Below, piece by piece: positions 1-5,526 of a stretch of 5,526 nt of DNA (positions are counted from its first letter, which is position 1; each line of letters starts with the position of its first letter). This stretch comes from an uncultured Lachnospiraceae bacterium (GTDB lineage: Bacteria; Bacillota; Clostridia; Lachnospirales; Lachnospiraceae), in contig CADCOU010000320.1 in assembly GCA_902803155.1 (NCBI GenBank), forward strand, positions 1 through 5,526, read 5' to 3'. Under the pieces are notes generated by a model. The model worked only from the letters and a program-made list of their open reading frames with translations, searched no databases and was not told where the DNA came from. The position numbers were made by a program, and so were the translations under genes.

Positions 1-563
1 AAATCCCACTGCTCGATCTTCTGAATCTCATGAGAGGTACGGAAACCGTCGAAGAAGTTAATGAACGGAAGACGTCCCTGGATCGCAGAAAGGTGCGCAA
101 CCGGAGTCAGGTCCATGACTTCCTGTACGCTGGATTCGCACAGCATACATGCGCCTGTCTGACGACATGCGTACACGTCAGAGTGGTCACCGAAGATTGA
201 CAGAGCGTGGGATGCCAGAGCACGTGCGGAAACTTCAAACACGCCCGGAAGCCTCTCACCTGCGCACTTGTACTGATTCGGGATCATCAGGAGAAGTCCC
301 TGGGAAGCGGTGTAGGTGGTCGTAAGAGCACCTGCTGCCAGAGAACCGTGGACTGCACCTGCGGCACCTGCCTCAGACTGCATCTCAGTGATCTGGACGG
401 TCTGGCCGAAGATGTTCTTCAGTCCCTGAGTAGCCCACTCGTCTGTATGCTCCGGCATAACGGACGACGGGGTAATCGGGTACATCGCAGCGACATCGGT
501 AAATGCATACGATGCATAAGCCGCAGCCTGATTACCATCCATGGTCTTCATTTGTCTTGCCAT
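1..563 (-). CDS. nifJ: Pyruvate:ferredoxin (flavodoxin) oxidoreductase, N-terminal 187 residues (partial)
   Basis: This enzyme oxidatively decarboxylates pyruvate with CoA to acetyl-CoA and CO2, passing electrons to ferredoxin; it is cytoplasmic and central to clostridial fermentation. The visible part is most of domain I. It begins MARQMKTMDG and carries the YPITPSS motif at residues 29-34, QSEAGAAGA at 62-70 and VSARAL at 111-116. Thr31, Glu64 and Arg114 fall at the same numbers as the pyruvate-site Thr31 and Arg114 and thiamine-diphosphate-activating Glu64 of the Desulfovibrio africanus enzyme (numbering from memory). The ATG at 563-561 is chosen because AAGGAGG lies 7 nt upstream and the N-terminus matches the family. 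The family is about 1,170-1,200 residues, so the CoA, iron-sulphur and thiamine domains lie beyond the left edge. Arginine codons here are mostly CGT, and glycine is often GGT, unlike carB, which suggests a highly expressed gene. It follows the ABC-F gene on the same strand with a 173-bp gap. Confidence 0.96.
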   Translation of the reverse strand, partial: MARQMKTMDGNQAAAYASYAFTDVAAMYPITPSSVMPEHTDEWATQGLKNIFGQTVQITEMQSEAGAAGAVHGSLAAGALTTTYTASQGLLLMIPNQYKCAGERLPGVFEVSARALASHALSIFGDHSDVYACRQTGACMLCESSVQEVMDLTPVAHLSAIQGRLPFINFFDGFRTSHEIQKIEQWD

Positions 564-570
564 TTTGTAT

Positions 571-577
571 CCTCCTT
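571..577 (-). promoter_or_regulatory. Ribosome binding site of nifJ
   Basis: The minus strand reads AAGGAGG, a near-perfect complement of the 16S rRNA 3' end, ending 7 nt before the ATG at 563. It fixes the nifJ start and fits a highly translated gene. Confidence 0.9.
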
Positions 578-600
578 CTTGGATCTAGTTATGTTTTTAA

Positions 601-645
601 ACGCGCAAAAAGGACAGCTGATACCCGCTGTCCCCTTTTCTGCGT
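601..645 (-). terminator. Intrinsic-terminator-like hairpin between the ABC-F gene and nifJ
   Basis: The minus strand has GGACAGC and GCTGTCC (627-633 and 612-618) around an 8-nt loop, a perfect 7-bp stem followed at once by five T residues (611-607). The stem can be extended imperfectly by AAAA/TTTT (636-639 with 607-610) and ACGC/GCGT (642-645 with 601-604). It lies 92 bp past the ABC-F stop codon, so the simple reading is the ABC-F terminator. However, the best promoter-like sequence for nifJ lies upstream of it, which would put the hairpin in the nifJ 5' leader, either as an attenuator or as a partly read-through terminator. The plus strand also has a T run (TTTT at 636-639, two bases after the stem), so some bidirectional activity is possible. 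Confidence 0.7.
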
Positions 646-659
646 GCTCAACCACGAAT

Positions 660-688
660 ATATTAACATACTTAAACATGAAAGTCTA
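660..688 (-). promoter_or_regulatory. Candidate sigma-A promoter for nifJ
   Basis: On the minus strand, TAGACT (688-683) and TAATAT (665-660) are separated by 17 bp, each matching the -35 and -10 consensus at 4 of 6 positions. A TG one base before the -10 gives an extended -10. Transcription would start near 653 and give a leader of about 90 nt containing the hairpin at 601-645. The 40 bp between that hairpin and the start codon show no convincing promoter. The assignment rests on pattern matching only. Confidence 0.5.
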
Positions 689-736
689 TTTAGCAGAACG
701 GATTTTGAGAGCAATTTTTAGCAGTAACAGCCCGGA

Positions 737-2389
737 TTATTCTTCCTCTGTCCAATCTTCCTCTTCCGTCACAAGGGAAGTATAGATCGTCCTCTTCCTT
801 GCCATCTCGTCGCTCGCAAGATATTCGTCGTAGGTTGTGATCTTGTCGATCATCTTTCCGTTCGGGAGTATCTCCATGATGCGGTTCGCCGTAGTCTGCA
901 CAATCTGGTGGTCGCGCGAGGAGAACAGGATCACGGACGGGAACTTGATCATTCCGTTGTTCAGCGCCGTGATCGACTCCATATCCAGATGGTTTGTCGG
1001 CTCATCGAATATCAGGACATTCGCGCCGGAGATCATCATCTTGGAGAAGAGGCATCTGACCTTCTCTCCTCCCGACAGGACACGCACATACTTGTCGCCG
1101 TCCTCTCCTGCAAAGAGCATGCGCCCCAGGAATCCCCTGACATAGGTCTGGTCCTTAATCTCGGAAAACTGGGTCAGCCACTGGGCGATGGTCAGGTCAT
1201 TGTCAAATTCATCGGTATAATCCTTCGGGAAATAAGCTCTGCTCGTGGTGACGCCCCATTTGAAGGTGCCCTCGTCCGGCTCTTCCAGACCCATCAGGAT
1301 GCGGAAGAACATCGTCTTGGCAATCTCATTTCCGCCGACAAACGCAACCTTGTCATCGTGTCCGAGGGTAAAGGAGATATCGTCCAGGATCTTCTCCCCG
1401 TTCACGGTCTTGGAGATATTGTGCACCTCCAGGACCTCATTGCCGATCTCGCGGTCCGGGCGGAAGTCGATGTAGGGATACTTGCGGCTGGAAGGACGGA
1501 TATCATCCAGCTGGATCTTCTCCAGAGCTCTCTTGCGGCTCGTCGCCTGCTTGGACTTGGAAGCGTTCGCAGAGAACCTCTGAATGAATTCCTGCAGTTC
1601 TTTGATCTTCTCCTCTTTCTTCTTGTTCGCCTCTTTCATCTGGCGGATCATAAGCTGGGATGATTCATACCAGAAATCATAGTTGCCTGCATACAGCTGG
1701 ATCTTCCCGTAATCGATGTCCGCAATGTAGGTACAGACCTTATTCAGGAAATAACGGTCATGGGAAACTACGATGACGGTATTGTCAAAATTGATCAGGA
1801 ACTCTTCCAGCCAGCCGATCGCGTCCAGGTCCAGGTGGTTGGTCGGCTCGTCAAGCAGGAGAATGTCCGGGTTGCCGAACAGTGCACGTGCGAGCAGGAC
1901 CTTGACCTTCATGTTGCCGGTCAGATCCCTCATCACAGCCTGATGATATTCCGTCGGTATACCGAGACCGTTCAGCAGCGACTCCGCGTCGGATTCCGCT
2001 TCCCAGCCGTTCATCTCCGCGAACTCCGTCTCCAGCTCGGAAGCCCGGATCCCGTCTTCATCGGAAAAATCCGGCTTGGCATAGAGGGCATCCTTCTCCC
2101 TGGCAACTTCGAACAGACGGGCGTTGCCCTGGATAACCGTATCCAGGACAATCTCATCGTCATATTTGAAATGATCCTGCTCCAGGACACTCATACGCTG
2201 TCCGGGCGTCATCGTAACACTGCCGCTGGAAGTCTCAAGCTCGCCGGACAGGATCTTCAGGAAAGTCGATTTGCCGGCACCATTCGCACCGATCACACCG
2301 TAGCAGTTTCCTTCGGTGAATTTTATGTTGACATCCTCAAAGAGAGCTTTCCTGCCAAGTCTCAGGGTCACGTCGTTTACACTGATCAT
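737..2389 (-). CDS. ybiT: ABC-F family ATPase, YbiT-like, with a degenerate second nucleotide site
   Basis: A soluble protein with two ABC ATPase domains and no membrane segment. ABC-F proteins of this kind bind the ribosome near the E site and influence translation; the exact role of YbiT-type members is not settled. Order in the 550 residues: domain 1 has Walker A GANGAGKST (34-42), Q-loop Gln71, a weak signature LTGNM (156-160), Walker B with DEPTNHLD (180-187) and switch His210. A charged, Lys/Glu-rich linker (about 245-310), including SANASKSKQATSR (273-285) that matches E. coli YbiT closely, is the P-site-tRNA interaction arm. Domain 2 has a degenerate P-loop GGNEIAKT (352-359), Lys389 at the Q-loop position, an intact LSGGEK signature (438-443), Walker B with DEPTNHLD (462-469) and Arg492 where the switch His is expected. 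The C-terminus is acidic (TEEEDWTEEE). ATG 2389 is preferred to an upstream in-frame TTG at 2425 because of the ribosome binding site at 2406-2401 and because the protein then aligns with YbiT from its first residue. It has its own promoter, so it is probably not cotranscribed only with carB. The ABC-F call is near certain; the YbiT subgroup is likely. Confidence 0.93.
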   Translation of the reverse strand: MISVNDVTLRLGRKALFEDVNIKFTEGNCYGVIGANGAGKSTFLKILSGELETSSGSVTMTPGQRMSVLEQDHFKYDDEIVLDTVIQGNARLFEVAREKDALYAKPDFSDEDGIRASELETEFAEMNGWEAESDAESLLNGLGIPTEYHQAVMRDLTGNMKVKVLLARALFGNPDILLLDEPTNHLDLDAIGWLEEFLINFDNTVIVVSHDRYFLNKVCTYIADIDYGKIQLYAGNYDFWYESSQLMIRQMKEANKKKEEKIKELQEFIQRFSANASKSKQATSRKRALEKIQLDDIRPSSRKYPYIDFRPDREIGNEVLEVHNISKTVNGEKILDDISFTLGHDDKVAFVGGNEIAKTMFFRILMGLEEPDEGTFKWGVTTSRAYFPKDYTDEFDNDLTIAQWLTQFSEIKDQTYVRGFLGRMLFAGEDGDKYVRVLSGGEKVRCLFSKMMISGANVLIFDEPTNHLDMESITALNNGMIKFPSVILFSSRDHQIVQTTANRIMEILPNGKMIDKITTYDEYLASDEMARKRTIYTSLVTEEEDWTEEE

Positions 2390-2400
2390 GTGTGCTATAT

Positions 2401-2406
2401 CTCCTT
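2401..2406 (-). promoter_or_regulatory. Ribosome binding site deciding the ABC-F start
   Basis: The minus strand reads AAGGAG, 11 nt before ATG 2389, slightly long but workable spacing. The in-frame TTG at 2425 has no comparable site and would lie only a few bases from the predicted transcription start, so the ATG is the better start. A small TTGG-AGAA-CCAA hairpin (2425-2414) lies just upstream. Confidence 0.75.
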
Positions 2407-2437
2407 GCGTATATTGGTTCTCCAACTGTCCTGTATT

Positions 2438-2467
2438 ATTCTACTGGAATCCGGGCAGAGAATTCAA
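2438..2467 (-). promoter_or_regulatory. Candidate sigma-A promoter of the ABC-F gene
   Basis: On the minus strand, TTGAAT (2467-2462) and TAGAAT (2443-2438) are 18 bp apart and match the -35 and -10 consensus at 4 and 5 of 6 positions. A/T-rich sequence (about 2490-2476) lies just upstream of the -35. The predicted start near 2431 gives a leader of about 40 nt to ATG 2389. The promoter lies downstream of the structured RNA at about 2660-2500, which therefore would not be part of this transcript. Confidence 0.6.
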
Positions 2468-2499
2468 GAGCTATCGTTATATAAAACCTTCCTGCCCAT

Positions 2500-2660
2500 A
2501 CAAAACACAGCAGGTTTTATGCTCGTCGCCTACCTTCACTTTGCTGCGAACCTATCTGACAGCGCTCCCGCTCCCATAGAAGCGTGGTCGCTCCGCGCTG
2601 TCACGGTTCTTGCAAAGATCAGTCGGCTCCTAATGCAGTCAAACCTGCTGTGTTCCTTCT
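2500..2660 (-). ncRNA. Rod-shaped structured RNA, candidate 6S-like RNA
   Basis: The carB-ABC-F gap folds into one long rod. A perfect 14-bp closing stem pairs 2654-2641 with 2517-2504, with two further G-U pairs possible on the minus strand. Then comes a large internal loop (2640-2618 opposite 2538-2518, about 23 and 21 nt, perhaps with weak GCC/GGC pairing). The apical arm has CUUUGC/GCAAAG (2617-2612 with 2544-2539 in plus coordinates), GAACC/GGUUC (2609-2605 with 2552-2548), a 9-bp stem (2603-2595 with 2565-2557) and a small terminal hairpin (2594-2589 with 2584-2579). Closing stem, central bubble and apical arm, at about 160-170 nt, is the architecture of 6S RNA, which mimics an open promoter and binds sigma-A RNA polymerase. 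The bubble's 5' strand contains GAGCCGAC, close to the GAGCCGAU that templates product-RNA synthesis in E. coli 6S RNA (from memory). Wobble pairs at 2593/2580, 2655/2503 and 2656/2502 pair only on the minus strand. The closing stem is followed by UUUU. No convincing promoter of its own is visible; it begins about 20 nt after the carB stop. Structure is well supported by the sequence; the 6S identity is inference. Confidence 0.5.
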
Positions 2661-2669
2661 GTGCAGTCA
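2634..2669 (-). repeat. Short direct repeat TGACTGCA flanking the 5' arm of the closing stem
   Basis: TGACTGCA occurs on the minus strand at 2669-2662 and again at 2641-2634, 28 bp apart, on either side of the 5' strand of the structured RNA's closing stem. The second copy begins the internal-loop strand. An 8-bp repeat could be chance; it may also reflect a small duplication. Confidence 0.4.
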
Positions 2670-2679
2670 GTTTTTTTAA

Positions 2680-5526
2680 TCACATCTCTGCGATATCCAC
2701 CGGCGTCAGGCTCTCGACGGAATTATCCTCCAGCGAAGTGATCAGCGCCCTGGCGGTGTCCAGCGCCGTGATCACATTTACGCCGGTCTCGATGGCTGCA
2801 CGGCGGATCACGAAGCCGTCGTGCTGATGTTCGATGCCCTGCGGAGGCGTATCGATGACCAGGTCGATCCGGTGTCCGAGGATCAGGTCCATCAGGTTCG
2901 GGGAGTCTTTCTCGATCTTGTTGACCTGACGCGCCTCTATGCCGGCTGCCCTGAGAGCCTTCCACGTTCCGTGCGTCGAGTAGATCTTATACCCGAGCCG
3001 GTCGAAGCGCCGTGCGATATCCAGGATATCTTCCTTGTCTTCGTCACGGACCGTGATGATCATGTTCCTGTATTTCGGCAGGCGCACCCCTGCTCCAAGG
3101 AAGGCCTTGTACAGGGCTTCATCGAAGGACTCGGCTATGCCCAGGCACTCTCCCGTGGACTTCATCTCCGGTCCCAGTGAGATATCCGCGTCGCGGATCT
3201 TCTCGAAGGAGAATACCGGCATCTTGATCGCGTAATATCCGGCTTCTCGCTGAAGGCCAGGCTCATAGCCGAGTTCGCGGATCTTTTTCCCCAGGATCAC
3301 ATTGGTCGCGAGCGGTACGATCGGTATGCCTGTCACCTTGCTGATGTAGGGTACGGTCCGGCTGGATCTCGGATTGACCTCGATGATATAGACCTCTTCA
3401 TCCTGTACGATAAACTGGATGTTCATCATGCCGATCACATGGAGGTTCTTTGCAAGCAGTTCTGTATAGGAGACGATGGTTTTCTTTACTTTGTCTGAAA
3501 GATCCGACGCAGGGTAGACCGAGATCGAGTCTCCGCTGTGGATGCCCGCCCTCTCGATATGTTCCATGATGCCGGGGATCAGGATGTCCTCTCCGTCGCA
3601 TACCGCATCGACCTCGATCTCCTTGCCGATCATGTATTTGTCGACCAGGATCGGATGTTCCTGTGTGTAGCGGTTGATAACGCCGATGTACTGGTCGATA
3701 TCCTCGTCGGAGATCGCGATCCTCATTCCGGCTCCGCCCAGCACATAGGAAGGTCTGACCAGCACCGGATAGCCAAGGCGGGAAGCAGCCTGTTTCGCTT
3801 CCTCCGCCGTAAAGACCGTCTCTCCCTTCGGTCTGCGGATGCCGCATCTTCCAAGCACTTCGTCAAAGCGTTCCCTGTCCTCGGCAGCGTCCACGTCATC
3901 CGCATCCGTTCCCAGGATCCGGACTCCCATCTTCATGAGTGCTTCGGTCAGTTTGATCGCGGTCTGTCCGCCGAACTGGACAACAGCCCCGTCCGGCTTC
4001 TCATTCCGTACGACGTTCTCCACATCCTCCGGCGTCAGCGGCTCAAAGTACAGTTTATCCGCTATATCGAAGTCCGTGGATACCGTCTCCGGGTTGTTAT
4101 TGATAATGATGGTCTCATACCCTGCCTTCTGGAACGCCCAGGTACAGTGAACGGAACAGAAATCAAATTCGATGCCCTGTCCGATCCGGATCGGGCCGGA
4201 GCCGAGGACGAGTACCTTTGGTTTTCTCCCGGAGGCTCCTGCTGCCGCATTGTTTCCGGAAACAGCACGCTCTCCGTTCCGGAGGGAGGTTCCCTGAAGA
4301 AGGTCCCCCGCCTCATTCGACCCATCGTAGACCGAGTAATAATATGGCGTCTGCGCCTCGAATTCGGCAGCGCAGGTATCGACCATCTTAAAGGACGCCC
4401 GGATCCCGAAACCGGTCCGGAGCAGGCGGATGTCAGCCTCTTCCCTGTCGGTAAGCTGTGCGATCACGCTGTCCGGAAATTCCAGACGCTTTGCCTCCCG
4501 CAGCAGTCCTTCGCTGAGGGGCTCTTCCCTGAGTCGTTTCTCCATTCCGACCAGGACGGCGATCTTATCGATAAACCAGGTATCGATCTGTGTCGCCTTG
4601 TGGATGCCGTCTATCGTGAATCCGCGGCGCAATGCCTCTGCGATGGCCCAGATCCTCTGGTCATCCACCTGTCGCAGCTGTCTGTGCAGCTTCGCATCAT
4701 CCAGGTCTGAGAAATCATAGCTCATCAGGCTGTCCACATGCTGCTCCAGCGAACGGATCGCCTTCATCAGGGCGCCTTCAAAACTTGTGCAGATACTCAT
4801 AACCTCGCCGGTCGCTTTCATCTGCGTCGTCAGATCCCTTCTGGCTGTAATGAACTTGTCAAACGGGAGCCTGGGCATCTTTACCACGCAGTAATCCAGC
4901 ATCGGTTCGAAAGACGCATACGTCTTGCCGGTGATCGCGTTCCGGATCTCATCCAGCGTATAGCCGAGCGCGATCTTTGCCGCCACCTTTGCGATCGGAT
5001 ACCCCGTCGCCTTCGACGCGAGCGCGGAAGACCTGGACACGCGGGGATTGACTTCTATAACACAGTATTCAAATGAATCCGGCTTCAGGGCATACTGAAC
5101 GTTGCAGCCTCCGGTGATACCCAGCTCCGTGATGATGTTGAGCGCGGATGTCCGCAGCATCTGATATTCCTTGTCGCCAAGTGTCTGGGAAGGAGCCACG
5201 ACGATCGAGTCTCCGGTGTGTACGCCGACCGGATCGATGTTTTCCATATTGCAGACCGTGATGACATTGCCGGCGCCGTCCCGCATCACCTCATATTCGA
5301 TCTCCTTCCAGCCGGCGATCGAACGTTCCACCAGAACTTCGCCGACTCTGGAAAGACGCAGTCCGTTTGCGAGGATCTCGTCAAGTTCTTCCTGGTTCGA
5401 AGCGATTCCGCCGCCTGAACCGCCGAGCGTATAAGCCGGACGCAGCACCACCGGATATCCGATGCTGCGCGCAAATGCCTCTCCGTCTTCGACGTTGTTC
5501 ACAACTTTGGACGGTGCGACCGGCTC
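2680..5526 (-). CDS. carB: Carbamoyl-phosphate synthase large subunit (partial, 5' end outside window)
   Basis: CarB uses ammonia from the CarA glutaminase, bicarbonate and two ATP to make carbamoyl phosphate for pyrimidines and arginine. The 948 visible residues start near E. coli residue 141, inside the first ATP-grasp domain. Numbering from GTG codon 5502 as 1: Arg21, Glu67, His95, Gln136, Glu150, Asn152 and Arg154 match E. coli Arg169, Glu215, His243, Gln285, Glu299, Asn301 and Arg303. The oligomerization domain (about 255-385) ends in VDTCAAEFEAQTPYYYS. A long Gly/Ala/Asn-rich linker (393-429) leads to the second half, which begins with GSGPIRIGQGIEFD. The second ATP-grasp has Arg583, Glu628, His655, Gln696, Glu708, Asn710 and Arg712. 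The C-terminal MGS-like allosteric domain (about 812-940) has Lys823, Thr843, Thr846 and Lys862 of the nucleotide-effector site. Glu650, Asp658 and Thr912 of the ornithine site are kept, but Met761 replaces E. coli Glu892. The frame is open to TGA at 2682-2680. carA would be expected upstream, outside the window. Confidence 0.98.
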   Translation of the reverse strand, partial: EPVAPSKVVNNVEDGEAFARSIGYPVVLRPAYTLGGSGGGIASNQEELDEILANGLRLSRVGEVLVERSIAGWKEIEYEVMRDGAGNVITVCNMENIDPVGVHTGDSIVVAPSQTLGDKEYQMLRTSALNIITELGITGGCNVQYALKPDSFEYCVIEVNPRVSRSSALASKATGYPIAKVAAKIALGYTLDEIRNAITGKTYASFEPMLDYCVVKMPRLPFDKFITARRDLTTQMKATGEVMSICTSFEGALMKAIRSLEQHVDSLMSYDFSDLDDAKLHRQLRQVDDQRIWAIAEALRRGFTIDGIHKATQIDTWFIDKIAVLVGMEKRLREEPLSEGLLREAKRLEFPDSVIAQLTDREEADIRLLRTGFGIRASFKMVDTCAAEFEAQTPYYYSVYDGSNEAGDLLQGTSLRNGERAVSGNNAAAGASGRKPKVLVLGSGPIRIGQGIEFDFCSVHCTWAFQKAGYETIIINNNPETVSTDFDIADKLYFEPLTPEDVENVVRNEKPDGAVVQFGGQTAIKLTEALMKMGVRILGTDADDVDAAEDRERFDEVLGRCGIRRPKGETVFTAEEAKQAASRLGYPVLVRPSYVLGGAGMRIAISDEDIDQYIGVINRYTQEHPILVDKYMIGKEIEVDAVCDGEDILIPGIMEHIERAGIHSGDSISVYPASDLSDKVKKTIVSYTELLAKNLHVIGMMNIQFIVQDEEVYIIEVNPRSSRTVPYISKVTGIPIVPLATNVILGKKIRELGYEPGLQREAGYYAIKMPVFSFEKIRDADISLGPEMKSTGECLGIAESFDEALYKAFLGAGVRLPKYRNMIITVRDEDKEDILDIARRFDRLGYKIYSTHGTWKALRAAGIEARQVNKIEKDSPNLMDLILGHRIDLVIDTPPQGIEHQHDGFVIRRAAIETGVNVITALDTARALITSLEDNSVESLTPVDIAEM

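Noticed and set aside
663..675. Possible Rex redox-repressor site (TTAA-N5-TTAA) over the nifJ promoter
   Set aside because: Only the inner TTAA halves match and the outer bases of the Rex consensus are missing. Location is attractive but the match is too weak to report as a site.
207..785. Plus-strand open frame of 192 codons opposite nifJ
   Set aside because: It is antisense to conserved nifJ coding sequence and crosses the hairpin and promoter region; composition is typical of a shadow frame.
2387..2425. In-frame TTG at 2425 as the ABC-F start, adding 12 residues
   Set aside because: The extension covers the ribosome binding site of ATG 2389, lies almost at the predicted transcription start, and adds residues absent from the YbiT N-terminus.
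2504..2654. Miniature transposable element with 14-bp terminal inverted repeats
   Set aside because: No flanking target-site duplication is seen at the repeat ends, and the interior is itself a continuous nested stem structure, which fits an RNA better. A genome-wide search for further copies would test it; multiple copies would revive the idea.
2478..2677. Structured RNA read on the plus strand, with TATATA at 2478-2483 as -10 and seven T residues at 2671-2677 as terminator
   Set aside because: No acceptable -35 lies upstream. The T run is separated from the closing stem by 16 nt, and three positions that are wobble pairs on the minus strand become A-C mismatches on the plus strand. Not fully excluded; strand-specific RNA-seq would settle it.
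1760..2827. Plus-strand open frame of 355 codons across the ABC-F start, the intergenic gap and the end of carB
   Set aside because: It is antisense to two conserved genes and runs through the structured RNA region; no ribosome binding site or recognisable domain.
3538..4710. Plus-strand open frame of 390 codons
   Set aside because: It is wholly antisense to carB, whose frame encodes a conserved enzyme with intact active-site residues. The antisense frame is a by-product of codon usage, and its sequence resembles no family I recognise.
5500..5502. GTG at 5502 as the carB start
   Set aside because: The frame stays open to 5526 and encodes residues that continue the first ATP-grasp domain. 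The true start is outside the window.

Overview
The window comes from a low-to-mid GC Gram-positive anaerobe, most likely a member of the Clostridia. Lachnospiraceae is my best guess, judged by eye from protein similarity. Reasons: a single-chain pyruvate:ferredoxin oxidoreductase of the clostridial type, a YbiT-like ABC-F protein with the degenerate second P-loop I associate with this group, strong AAGGAGG-type ribosome binding sites, and roughly balanced base composition. All three protein genes lie on the minus strand, so transcription runs from right to left.

Layout, in the direction of transcription: (i) 5526-2680, the large subunit of carbamoyl-phosphate synthase (carB), missing about its first 140 codons at the window edge; (ii) 2679-2390, a 290-bp intergenic space. 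It holds a strong rod-shaped inverted-repeat structure (about 2660-2500) that I read as a candidate 6S-like regulatory RNA, followed by a sigma-A-type promoter and ribosome binding site for the next gene; (iii) 2389-737, a complete 550-residue ABC-F ATPase of the YbiT type; (iv) 736-564, an intergenic space with a second promoter-like sequence and an intrinsic-terminator-like hairpin; (v) 563-1, the first 187 codons of pyruvate:ferredoxin oxidoreductase (nifJ), which continues past the left edge.

The genes look like independent housekeeping units sharing a strand rather than one pathway: carbamoyl phosphate for pyrimidines and arginine, a ribosome-associated ATPase, and pyruvate oxidation to acetyl-CoA with reduced ferredoxin. 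Both intergenic spaces contain their own promoter-like sequences, which argues against a single operon.

The points most worth checking are the candidate 6S-like RNA between carB and the ABC-F gene; clustering of all degenerate nucleotide-site residues of the ABC-F protein in one of its two composite ATP sites; and the position of a terminator-like hairpin between the likely nifJ promoter and the nifJ start. I saw no mobile element, CRISPR array, tRNA or rRNA.
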